Source: CAIZGX01 sp964385405
Lineage (GTDB): Bacteria; Bacteroidota; Bacteroidia; Flavobacteriales_D; Sanyastnellaceae
Assembly (NCBI GenBank): GCA_964385405.1
Contig: CAYLOT010000002.1
Location: 1-64,000, forward strand
Direction of reading: 5' to 3'
Length of the DNA: 64,000 bases
Shown here piece after piece: positions 45,001 through 48,593 of the stretch; the first letter of the stretch is position 1, and the number at the start of each line of letters is the position of its first letter. The notes beneath the pieces are model-generated. The model ran no database searches. It was not told the DNA's origin and saw nothing but the letters and a program-made list of their open reading frames with translations. The position numbers were made by a program, and so were the translations under genes.

Positions 45001-45143
45001 GGACCAAGCGAAACACTCAAGTTATTACAATCCTGCCCTAATGCAAATTGTCCAAACACACTCAAAAACACGAGCGAAAAAACGTGTTTAAAAATCACCT
45101 TAAAAATATTATTCAAAGGCAAAACTTTCAACAAACAGGGCAT
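30051..45143 (-). CDS. Giant (5030-residue) T9SS type-B surface protein with Ig-like and PKD-like repeats
   Basis: This is the largest gene in the window, an uninterrupted frame. A signal peptide ends near FALGQDC (residue about 36). Residues about 870-1530 and 2480-3400 are arrays of Ig-like units with YQWYSN and YYYCVV motifs and recurrent cysteines (CHU_C-associated Ig type). Residues about 1530-2480 are roughly ten PKD-like units with NTSIGLPSSGTG patterns. Residues about 3550-4920 are PKD-like units (NWGDG, WNFGDS), including a 178-residue tandem. The end (about 4928-5030) is a type-B sorting domain: VHIPNAFTP, YDRWGMQIF, GHVMIIR. By eye there is no Arg, and only three Lys, between the signal peptide and the sorting domain. 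Likely a huge adhesin or filament; the ligand is unknown. It reads alone from a TACCTTTG promoter. Confidence 0.88.
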   Translation of the reverse strand: MPCLLKVLPLNNIFKVIFKHVFSLVFLSVFGQFALGQDCNNLSVSLGPDILACNGTSVTLTASITGGPTGGGIPIFTWQFNPNGNGGTNTIQGATGSSYTIQNFGDTQDGTYTVTVTYAGSSCSESDNIDVDQPNGGNNNFDVDAGADLTICQGSNATINTSLSNAPNGSIVTYEWSSIPNIPGTNSNLANPTFSGLPTGSYNFAVTATATNNGNIYIGCDIVQVTVNYLNLDAGPDITICQGTSANINSTVTNAPNGSTVSYTWVSTPASANSSQADPSFSNLSPGITYTFTGTAVVNGCADTDQIQVVVNPSPTAPTFAIPSTGCPGVSVPISSFTPSAGYTYTWHVTPNSGTNLIGGNTSSPNLIFNNGGSYGLSVTATNSFGCSVTSSIQNISIPTIQVLDPFVEVASTPLPSNNYENTLTYTLCGNASSGNIASIYNMIPFGSNALYFFSNSTQPQVSFPLDAPIEIPLNIGNNYFTITGVLNGCSVLDTFNIYTGSNPYVAGGVSNSVGLCTGQTVNFTVSTINPSTNTPNTTGTSYTIGVSDVPTSLPNAPNSAAYATFFDLNGTQIVPYTFNSSSCGQNPIGYPANTFFAVIQAANACGTTTSTVSPIVVSQSPIANFNTSATNICVNSSVTLTNTGTSGNAITGPNNNAPFSCVNTGGYYYTITPTTGWTVSGSIGAPGFPQSNWGNITPASSSATVTFTVPGTYIITQKYQNACGTSTLQKTICVVPPPSCSFSVNPNNSCTPLVTNITNNTTGPSCGNTPLALAYNWSVANPAGGTSSIATATAVNPTITLNNTTVGPNLAALNFPITLVVNPLIPGTTTPVPNCSSTCNQTVTVYPQPSFISQPVQPPTVCLDGTFNALSVTVSYLGPGLPSYQWYSNVNPISSGGVIIPGATSSSYTPPATVVGTIYYYCVVTFPSSTLCSTITSNNIAAIVVPDPLISSQPINSQTICVGGSSAALSVAVQPGTGSGNFSYLWYSNTSPSTSGGIPISGATTSTLSPQLFSSEGTYYFYCTITDSGNGCGSVTSEISTVIVVPDPIINNQPLSIQTLCQNAAPSVLTVNASGGTGALQYQWYSNSTNSNTGGSPISGANTTSFVPPTNNIGTFYYYCLVTTPISDCSVASSISQILITPNPTISSQPTPSNACIGGIMQPLCVTYSNGLGTPTYQWYSNSSNTNTGGIVISNSNSNCYTPSSSNTGTYYYYCEIIFNEGGCASTLSNSASVIISPDPTLSAQPLNSQTICVGGSSAALSVAVQPGTGSGNFSYLWYSNTSPSTSGGIPISGATTSTLSPQLFSSEGTYYFYCTITDSGNGCGSVTSEISTVIVVPDPIINNQPLSIQTLCQNAAPSVLTVNASGGTGALQYQWYSNSTNSNTGGSPISGANTTSFVPPTNNIGTFYYYCLVTTPISGCSVASASSSVTITQGPIFTSQPMSSVVCQNGQPSQMCVTFINGTGTPQYQWYSNSFASTSGGVPISNANSNCFTPPSNIVGTTYYYCQIDLIGGGCNSILSDFASVIVNPIPIALPISDLTFCNQETTSLVLLGSNEQNTTFQWSFNNSSIGNLVLNGTGNSIPSFVALNNSTSVISTQLSYTPIYTNSGVSCSGTSLSFNIFVNPTPSMNLFDPELFVFCEASQGFVPFNSNIGGNVSYNYSNDNTLIGVPSTGIVSANENGLSFLATNGGNQPLTSNFLVTPVFTNNNQSCSGNTVYFAVTINPLPDVVPISSYTVCATQTASNLYSSINPIIGPGTDYVWTNTNPSIGMSSTGNGSNYFTSTNTSLFPISGTVSVTPTYTNNGVTCNGGNIAFDITVNPMPIIAPITSQSLCLGDLTNTISPSGPVPGTIFSWNNNNTSIGLPSSGTGAINSFLGFNNTNQANSATISYTPEYTHNNITCFGQSIQVGIIINPVPVLQDISNMEICALSNLSIPFLTTNNIANTVYQWTNSNTSIGLPSNGEGPISFLAQNSSSSPITSNISVTALYVNAGDTCVGSTVVFSIVVFPTPTISSISNQTICANSNTSEVIFQADYLGTNFNWSNTNIGIGLPASGSGNIPSFLGLNNGTTPAQGLITVTPTLTTNAQTCSGAPVNATITVNPLPIINPVSSNTYCEGDFINVVFSSNINSNVTYNWSNSNSANGLGNNGSGIINFIGSNNSFANEVSYFQVTPSYNNNGVNCPGDAVDFEISILPTPSIESITDKTSCNNNNINEIVFSSPYPSANYNWTNSFPAIGLGNSGTGNIPLFNGVNNSSSNPVVSTITVTPVITQSNLSCFGASETFNITILPTTTVNSISNQFYCNQDFTQFIPITGTGTSYSWTNDNTSIGLPSSGNSSINSFQTLNNSTQITISNIEVQSSYTLNGVTCPGNSTTFNISVLPSPSSNVSPNITICNGVSVPQNLLTGNATNFSWTNSNSNIGLMNSGVGSIPAFTAINNSTNPIFSTITYTPIISIGNFSCPGPTNSYTITVQASPTFVVQPIPYQTVCVDGTISPLNVQYSNGNGTPNYQWYSNTFNNYTNGIAIPNENASTFTPSTSQVGNTYYYCVVSFSGSGGCSMITSSIAEVVVLPDPTISMQPLTTQTICVGGSIPTPLSVNYSGGTGLPTYQWYTATNNTAIPGGNNSSYTPPNFLSTGISDYNVAISLSGSGCDAITSANASVIVVADPTATISTGASYCQNAGSVVPISVAVSNGEGTSSYQWYSNTTSGNTSGTQILGANTSTYTPPVNQTGNVYYYCVVTQSGANCAVNSPTSLITVTPAPTFTTQPLPTQSVCVGGATTQLNVAYSNGTGTPTYQWYSNTTNTYNGGTLIDEETTSSFTPPSANFSTVYYYCIISFSADGGCSMISSNIAEVVVLPDPTITTQPLATQTICEGGSIPSPIAVNYSGGTGLPSYQWYNATINAAIPGANGSSYTPPNFQSTGVYDYYVAINLSGSGCDAITSANASVIVVADPTATISTGASYCQNAGSVVPISVAVSNGEGTSSYQWYSNTTSGNTSGTQILGANTSTYTPPVNQTGNVYYYCVVTQSGANCAVNSPTSLITVTPAPTFTTQPTPTQSVCVDGTTTQLNVAYSNGTGAPTYQWYSNTTNAYTGGILIAGQTTSSFTPSSASSGTSYYYCIISFSAAGGCSMITSNIAEVVVLPDPTISMQPLTPQTICVGGTVLAPLNVAYTGGVGTPTYQWFGTPAATIAGETNSSFTPAVFNSPGTYNYYVTIGLSGSGCDALTSANATVIVLADPIVSSQPTSTQSVCQNTATSQLSVSITGGTGIESYQWYSNTINSNVGGTPIAGATLSTYTAPSSMVGTQYYYCTITQTGTNCGVTSNPAAVVVNLAPIFSNQPINTQQHCLNQTTNPLQVAYSNGTGTPTYQWYVNNNNTISGGTPINLATSNTYSPPSNIDGTFYYYCVVSFVSGGGCPSITSNISEVIIHPYPIVTITGGETICLLESSDINFEFTPANGLYDITYTANGQSVTIDNYNGTNSLYTVTPSQTTNYVVTNIAYDQVPQCAIQPNISVLVNVNPLPALNQPVYTFCSDVNTATLQYTPDANNYTYNWLPNSSANYTGQTNGPVAINVTLPNPIGNAPTNYHYVTDLTNNATGCNALDSILITINPNPVGIFTLPSIGCLNSPIPLTNGDATIGNYEWSIDGSPYSILANPSPPIFNSLGNHTIELVAINQYGCTDTLNSDIQIYEQPLANFTADTNYGCAPLEVNFTNLSTGQYINSYIWTLAPDTVSWNNTLSSSSLINPPTVSYLQGDTTSVYSVSLIVTNACGSSIHIEEITALPTPVANFTLPTHVICSGTSIPINDISVGEPTSYLWEFNNTISTNPNLNSIFFPSDSLSNTYLISLTLSNICGVDTFVDSVLVLPDNIQGGFTTSINQGCSPLNVTFTNTTFENNLSAIWHLDDLNNTVISNLDSFEFTYNAINNLPTNYNPFLVLTDGCAIDTIFTNISVFANPEPLIFASDSIICEGEIINFTSQIAGGGTGFYYSWAVNGLETSNNSNFTYQFNSGNNNGNLIPISLTTSAPNYTGSNCSNTENIFINVFDTPDLSQLSFNNVVGCSDLEVNLSNIPASTIIVNWGDGASNSLINHTYINNSASIISYNLNLNSSITYPTSPNLVCQSEFDQVISVYPTPLPVISQSTIIACEGQTIDFNASTANNQNTGVNYIWNIPSLPSSNNQNTTYTFNNGSATGANYPVELIASQTTLGTTCSDTTLANVTIFDTPDLSLLSFNNVAGCSDLDVNLTNIPASTINVNWGDGASNSLTNHTYTNNSASIISYNLNLNSSITYPTSPNLVCQSEFDQVISIHPTPIPVISLSAIQVCEGQTIDCNASTANNQNIGVNYTWNIPSLASSNSQNTTYTFNNGSTTGTNYPVELIASQTTLGTTCSDTTLANVTIFDTPDLSLLSFNNVAGCSDLNVSVTNLPVSSNSINWGDGNTNFLTGHVYNNNSSNLVVYPVTITSTNSYGLVPNLNCVSSITQNISVYPSPLPQIFSSDINVCEGDNINLIASTANNQSNGITFFWDFGTLGTSNQTNTNLTLTYGSNTGFATPITLTALQNTSGTICSASVVDSIYVFDTPDLSNIQYSDINNCSPLLVSLSNLPTSTFVYNWGDGTTSSNPNHVYFNQGTIPNNYNITVDATTFYPTIPQLVCASTQNQVIQVNPQPLASFTMNPADGCDYPSVTTTLQNTSLNAIGPYQWSYDGNTYTTNNTNFVASFAGVGPHNIELVVSNQFGCTDSINNDFIVHELPTVTLNTIDDDLCLGATTEFVIDGNGISTSNWDFGDGISLNLLNPTTIAHYYSQPGTYSITAIVTNVFGCVDTVVFQNEVIIHPAPTSSFTTNTVTADIVYPYFEFYNYSVGGTNYYWNFGDSFWSNEFQPNHTYQTVGDYVVELTVSNEYNCFDVSSQVVHVEGIVVHIPNAFTPLDYNGVNDVFKPTFSSTEGIEFYEMIIYDRWGMQIFKTNDIDQAWIGNSRENDLGDANYYAQNDTYVYTVRYRKKARANDPQPDQIIKGHVMIIR
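31130..32990 (-). repeat. 534-base tandem repeat array inside the giant gene
   Basis: A block beginning AACATTATTGAAAGAGAG recurs at 31881, 32415 and 32949, an exact period of 534 bases (178 codons). A more diverged unit lies on the low-coordinate side. Two adjacent units share most of their sequence, including a stretch of about 75 nearly identical bases. The units encode paired PKD-like domains with DTPDLSLLSFNNVAGCSDL and NWGDGASNS. Confidence 0.8.
35974..36336 (-). repeat. 363-base exact repeat, copy 1 (giant gene)
   Basis: By base-by-base reading this stretch is identical to 36835-37197, an offset of 861 bases (287 codons), so the duplication is in frame. It encodes one Ig-like unit and parts of its neighbours. 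Identity at silent positions points to recent duplication or gene conversion. Confidence 0.9.
36835..37197 (-). repeat. 363-base exact repeat, copy 2 (giant gene)
   Basis: This is the partner of 35974-36336, with no mismatch seen. The flanking Ig-like units are similar but diverged, so identity stops abruptly at both edges. Confidence 0.9.
37700..40560 (-). repeat. Array of about ten PKD-like units (giant gene)
   Basis: Each unit is about 95 codons long with a shared pattern: a cysteine early, then W(T/S)N.N.SIGLP.SGTG.I..F...N, then VTP.(Y/I) and a second cysteine before the next NP.P linker. Unlike the Ig-like arrays, these units have diverged at the DNA level and show no long exact repeats. 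Confidence 0.75.
40866..41401 (-). repeat. 536-base near-exact repeat, copy 1 (giant gene)
   Basis: This stretch matches 41742-42277 with a single C/T difference (position 40882 versus 41758). The offset is 876 bases (292 codons), in frame. It encodes about two Ig-like units. Confidence 0.92.
41742..42277 (-). repeat. 536-base near-exact repeat, copy 2 (giant gene)
   Basis: This is the partner of 40866-41401. The third Ig-like unit of each 876-base period is clearly diverged, so the high-identity part covers only two of the three domains. Confidence 0.92.
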
Positions 45144-45159
45144 TGCAATTAATTTGATG

Positions 45160-45167
45160 CAAAGGTA
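45160..45167 (-). promoter_or_regulatory. -7 element of the giant-protein gene
   Basis: On the minus strand the octamer is TACCTTTG, a perfect match to TAnnTTTG. It lies 17 bases upstream of the ATG at 45143, giving a very short leader. A TTG occurs upstream, but at only 13 bases spacing, shorter than usual. Confidence 0.5.
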
Positions 45168-45194
45168 ACTCTTTATTGCTCAATAGTCTGATTT

Positions 45195-45226
45195 TAAGAA
45201 AAAAAAGGAGCCATTTCGGCTCCTTT
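45195..45226 (-). terminator. Intrinsic terminator after the small lipoprotein gene
   Basis: A perfect 9-base stem (AAAGGAGCC at 45204-45212 and GGCTCCTTT at 45218-45226, five-base loop) is followed on the minus strand by a T-run of about eight. It insulates the hydrolase/lipoprotein pair from the giant gene downstream. Confidence 0.85.
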
Positions 45227-45244
45227 AATCGGCAGGTATTTTTG

Positions 45245-45463
45245 TTATTTTTTTTTGAATTTAGGACATTTAAAATTTAATTGGTCGTTGCCCGCTTTTT
45301 TCATACGGTTATCTCCTGCTCTTTTGGCTGCTTTATTCCGCTTGCTATGCGAAGAATAATTATACCCCTTCTTCGTGCTAGAACAAGAAGTTTGGGTGGT
45401 TACAACAGTTGCTGTTCCCAATAGGACCAGTGTAAAGTAGGAGAGTCTTAAAAAGCGTTTCAT
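45245..45463 (-). CDS. Small highly basic exported protein, probable lipoprotein
   Basis: The 72-residue protein has a hydrophobic N-terminal segment (residues about 7-22) and a cysteine at 27 in QTSCSS, a relaxed lipobox as is common in Bacteroidota. The remaining 45 residues are rich in Lys, Arg, Asn and Ser (KKGYNYSSHSKRNKAAKRAG, ending KFKKK) with no acidic cluster. It starts two bases after the hydrolase stop, so it is probably co-transcribed and ends at the terminator at 45195. I do not recognise a family. Its strong positive charge contrasts with the nearly basic-residue-free giant protein encoded next on the same strand. Confidence 0.6.
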   Translation of the reverse strand: MKRFLRLSYFTLVLLGTATVVTTQTSCSSTKKGYNYSSHSKRNKAAKRAGDNRMKKAGNDQLNFKCPKFKKK

Positions 45464-45465
45464 TT

Positions 45466-46698
45466 TTAATGTTGTATAAGAATGGTTTTATTCGTCTTCC
45501 CTTTTGAAGTGGTTAGTCGGAAAACATACAGGCCATTTGGAAGATTGGATACTTCCATTCGACTCGTATTGAATTCAGTTGAAACCAATTCACCTGTCAT
45601 GTTGTAAACTTCAATTTGCTTTAAATCGTTACTTGAAATGAATAGTGTAGCGTTGGCAGGATTAGGGTATACCACCAAGTTCTCATCTGACTGTGTTAAC
45701 TCTTCAGTACCAACAGATATTGTTCTATAACTGCAATCAAGCGGAACTGAACAAATGTGATGCGCTAAAAAATTTGACATTATACTTATTGTTGTATCTA
45801 AAATTGCCGTGTTCGTGACGTGAGGCACATGATCTTGATTTTCGTAAATCTCAAAGCAATGCTCTAAACCAATTTGATTCATTTTTTCATTTATACTCTC
45901 GCTTCCATCCACTTCCAGAACTGGTGCAATTCCAAAAGCATATTGCATTGCGGAGCCAAATGGTACAGTACCGTCCTCTGTTCCGTGAAAAAGCAGTGCA
46001 GGCTCATCACCAGGTTGAATCCATGCTGTATCTCCAATTGCTCCGCAAATATTAACGATAGCTTTAACGTCGGAGCTGTATCCTGGGTTGCCACTTTCGC
46101 CTTCTAATCCGCCAGCTAAGCCAGGGTTACTCGTATTCACAAAAGAAGGAAGTTCTGCAATGTCATCGAGATATGCCATATGCAAAGCAATGTATCCACC
46201 CGCGCTAGATCCCGCAATGTAGATTTCATTTGGATCAATCTTAAACGGATTACCATCTGTTTCTGCAGATTTTCTCAAGAAACGCACAGCGGCTTTTCCG
46301 TCTTGAACTCCACGCATTACCGCTTCAGTCATGGGGCCAGCAAGGTTTGCTGTTACGGTAATTCCTAACCGGTACTGTATTGAAATTGCCACATAACCCA
46401 TTTTGGCAAGTCTCTCGCATATTGGAACCACATCTGCTCCGGTTTTTGATCCGGACAAGAAAAAGCCTCCGTGCGCTACAATGACCGCAGCTCTGTTTGT
46501 TGCGTTGTCGCCAACAGGTTCGTAGATATCGCATGACAGGGTTTGATTGCTCCCATCGAATTTCAGGTTTTCGCCATATTGCACATCAGAAGTTACTTGA
46601 ACATCGTTGAAAATATAGTTCAAATAACGATTCCCATCGCACTGGGCTATTGCGTTTGTTTCATACAATAAAACTAAGGCAAGTGCTAATTTTTTCAT
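45466..46698 (-). CDS. T9SS-exported alpha/beta-hydrolase (esterase/lipase type)
   Basis: The 410-residue protein has a signal peptide (to AIAQC), an alpha/beta-hydrolase domain and a C-terminal type-A T9SS sorting domain (about 335-410; LVVYPNPANATLFIS, LPNGLYVFRL). Catalytic elements are the HGG oxyanion motif (His76), the nucleophile Ser165 in GSSAGGY, Asp242 in HGTEDGTVPF and a histidine in QDHVPHV (His290 or His293). This is the BD-FAE / hormone-sensitive-lipase-like carboxylesterase arrangement. It would act outside the cell on an unknown ester, possibly acetylated polysaccharide. It forms a two-gene unit with the small basic lipoprotein. Confidence 0.85.
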   Translation of the reverse strand: MKKLALALVLLYETNAIAQCDGNRYLNYIFNDVQVTSDVQYGENLKFDGSNQTLSCDIYEPVGDNATNRAAVIVAHGGFFLSGSKTGADVVPICERLAKMGYVAISIQYRLGITVTANLAGPMTEAVMRGVQDGKAAVRFLRKSAETDGNPFKIDPNEIYIAGSSAGGYIALHMAYLDDIAELPSFVNTSNPGLAGGLEGESGNPGYSSDVKAIVNICGAIGDTAWIQPGDEPALLFHGTEDGTVPFGSAMQYAFGIAPVLEVDGSESINEKMNQIGLEHCFEIYENQDHVPHVTNTAILDTTISIMSNFLAHHICSVPLDCSYRTISVGTEELTQSDENLVVYPNPANATLFISSNDLKQIEVYNMTGELVSTEFNTSRMEVSNLPNGLYVFRLTTSKGKTNKTILIQH

Positions 46699-46786
46699 TT
46701 GGAAGGTTTTAGTTAGTCTAATTTAGGATTTATTCTTTTTCAATAGTCAAAAAACATTATTCCCTTTCAAATGTTAATGACTTTTA

Positions 46787-46794
46787 TAAGTTTG
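46787..46794 (+). promoter_or_regulatory. -7 element of the ferredoxin-reductase operon
   Basis: TAAGTTTG is a perfect TAnnTTTG match, 46 bases before the ATG at 46841. The -33 position has TTC rather than TTG about 18 bases upstream. Confidence 0.5.
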
Positions 46795-46840
46795 GGCGTT
46801 ATGTCTTGTTAAAGAACTAATTTTGCTCGACTTCACAATT

Positions 46841-47848
46841 ATGATTGAAACTGATATTCTTATTGTCGGTGCCGGCCCGTGTGGTTTGTTTACCGTTTTT
46901 GAAGCTGGACTTCTAAAATTACGATGCCATTTGATTGATGCACTTCCTCAGGCGGGAGGACAACTCACTGAAATTTATCCGAAGAAACCAATCTATGATA
47001 TTCCTGGATTTCCTGAAGTTTTGGCGGGAGAATTAATCGAGAATTTAATGAAGCAAGCGGAGCCGTTCAAACCTGGCTTTACCCTTGGGGAACGTGCGGA
47101 ATCGTTTGAGAAAACGGAAGATGGAAAGTTCATTGTAACCACATCAAGAGGAACCAAGCATATAGCTCCGGTTGTAGCGATTGCAGGTGGTTTAGGTTGT
47201 TTCGAACCACGAAAACCTCCAATTTCGAATATTTCAGATTTTGAAGACAAAGGAATTGAATACATTGTTCGTGATCCAGAATTTTACAGAGGAAAGTCAG
47301 TCATCATTAGTGGTGGAGGAGACTCCGCATTAGACTGGGCAGTATTCTTGGCTAACGGTGTTGCAAAAGAAGTAACCCTTGTTCACAGAAGTAAGAGTTT
47401 CCGTGGTCATCCAGATTCAGTTCAGAAAGTATTGGATATGGCCGCTTCGGGAAAAATTAATTTACACACCGATGCAGAGGTGGTTGAAGTTGCCGGGGAT
47501 GATGCTCTCCGCAATATTACCCTTCAACACAACGATGAATCAAGAACTGTGTTGACAACAGATCATTGGTTGCCTCTTTTTGGTCTAAGTCCGAAGTTGG
47601 GGCCATTATCTGAGTGGGGATTGAATATTGACAAGAACAGTATTGAAGTCAATACCTTCGACTATCAGACAAATGTTCCCGGGCTGTACGCTGTTGGAGA
47701 TATAAATACGTATCCTGGAAAATTGAAGTTAATTCTTTGTGGTTTCCATGAAACAACCTTGATGGTTCAGAGTGCTTTCAAGCGCATTTACCCCGATAAG
47801 AATTATGTTTTGAAGTACACCACAGTTAATGGAGTAAACGGATTTTAG
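46841..47848 (+). CDS. Ferredoxin--NADP+ reductase, thioredoxin-reductase-like type
   Basis: The 335-residue flavoprotein transfers electrons between NADPH and ferredoxin. It has the FAD-binding DILIVGAGPCGLF at the N-terminus, a second dinucleotide fold IISGGGDSALDWA near residue 155, and the FAD-contact motif GLYAVGDINTYPGK. The redox-active Cys-x-x-Cys of true thioredoxin reductases is absent, which points to FNR type 2. The frame is open from a TTG at 46823; the ATG at 46841 gives a canonical start. The ferredoxin gene follows after one base, so the enzyme and its partner are encoded together. Confidence 0.9.
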   Translation: MIETDILIVGAGPCGLFTVFEAGLLKLRCHLIDALPQAGGQLTEIYPKKPIYDIPGFPEVLAGELIENLMKQAEPFKPGFTLGERAESFEKTEDGKFIVTTSRGTKHIAPVVAIAGGLGCFEPRKPPISNISDFEDKGIEYIVRDPEFYRGKSVIISGGGDSALDWAVFLANGVAKEVTLVHRSKSFRGHPDSVQKVLDMAASGKINLHTDAEVVEVAGDDALRNITLQHNDESRTVLTTDHWLPLFGLSPKLGPLSEWGLNIDKNSIEVNTFDYQTNVPGLYAVGDINTYPGKLKLILCGFHETTLMVQSAFKRIYPDKNYVLKYTTVNGVNGF

Positions 47849-47849
47849 A

Positions 47850-48176
47850 ATGGAAAATACAGTACAGATTACAGTTGTAGACAGAGAGGACAAGGAACAT
47901 GTGTTAGATGCTCCAACGGACATGGGTATGAATATGATGGAGCTTTGCAAGTCGTATGAATTGCCTGTTGAGGGAACGTGTGGTGGAATGGCCATGTGCG
48001 CGAGCTGTCACATGTACATTCTTTCAGACCATGACTTAGGTGAAAGAAACGACGACGAAGAGGCTATGTTAGATCAGGCGTTTTTCGTGAAAGGAAACAG
48101 TAGATTGGGATGTCAGTTGCACATCTCTACAAATTTCGATGGTCTAAAAGTGAAATTGGCGGAAGTAGGGGGGTAG
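47850..48176 (+). CDS. [2Fe-2S] ferredoxin, adrenodoxin type
   Basis: The 108-residue protein has the cluster ligands Cys44, Cys50, Cys53 and Cys88 in the C-x5-C-x2-C-x34-C arrangement of vertebrate/bacterial adrenodoxin-type ferredoxins (CGGMAMCASC, then RLGCQL). It is acidic, as expected for an electron carrier. Located directly behind its likely reductase, it could feed a P450, Fe-S assembly or a desaturase; none is in the window. The transcript probably ends at a hairpin lying inside the convergent aroQ gene (48258-48285). Confidence 0.92.
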   Translation: MENTVQITVVDREDKEHVLDAPTDMGMNMMELCKSYELPVEGTCGGMAMCASCHMYILSDHDLGERNDDEEAMLDQAFFVKGNSRLGCQLHISTNFDGLKVKLAEVGG

Positions 48177-48179
48177 AAC

Positions 48180-48593
48180 TTATCGTATTAACTGTTCAAC
48201 AGCTAATACATAAGAATCAAAACCAAATCCAGAGATTGTCCCCAAACAATGTTGAGCAAGGAGCGATGTGTGTCGCTCCTTTTCTCTTGCCAAAATATTA
48301 CTCAAATGCACTTCAATTACTCGGGGCCTCACCGCTGATAATGCGTCTGCAATAGCAATACTCGTATGTGTGTATCCGCCAGCATTAAATACAATGGCGT
48401 CGTATTTTTCCGAATCTTGAATTGCGTCTATGAGCACTCCTTCGTGATTTGATTGAAGATGCGAAAAAATTACGTTTGGAAATTTCTCAAACAACAGATT
48501 CATCAAAGAATCTAAATTTTCAGAACCATATATAGAAGGCTCACGCGTGCCGAGCAAATTCAAATTAGGGCCGTTGAGAATTAGAATGCGCAT
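48180..48593 (-). CDS. aroQ: 3-dehydroquinate dehydratase, type II
   Basis: The 137-residue enzyme converts 3-dehydroquinate to 3-dehydroshikimate in the shikimate pathway. It has the N-terminal ILILNGPNLNLLGTREPSIYG box with the catalytic tyrosine, SNHEGVLIDAI, FNAGGYTHTS and the EVHLSN motif with the catalytic histidine. It is slightly shorter than many family members but complete. The start overlaps the stop of the 913-residue protein by one base (TAATG), an unusual partner. A plus-strand terminator for the convergent ferredoxin operon lies within its last quarter. Confidence 0.93.
   Translation of the reverse strand: MRILILNGPNLNLLGTREPSIYGSENLDSLMNLLFEKFPNVIFSHLQSNHEGVLIDAIQDSEKYDAIVFNAGGYTHTSIAIADALSAVRPRVIEVHLSNILAREKERHTSLLAQHCLGTISGFGFDSYVLAVEQLIR
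48258..48285 (+). terminator. Terminator of the ferredoxin operon embedded in aroQ
   Basis: A perfect 9-base stem (AAGGAGCGA at 48258-48266, TCGCTCCTT at 48273-48281, six-base loop) is followed by TTCTC on the plus strand. There is no T-run on the minus strand, so it is directional and stops transcripts from the ferredoxin gene, whose stop lies 80 bases upstream. Confidence 0.65.

Noticed and set aside
30051..45143. Many long plus-strand frames inside the giant gene (for example near 35826, 39493 and 42622)
   Set aside because: They are antisense shadows caused by the biased Asn/Ser/Thr/Gly codon composition; none has a start context or domain.
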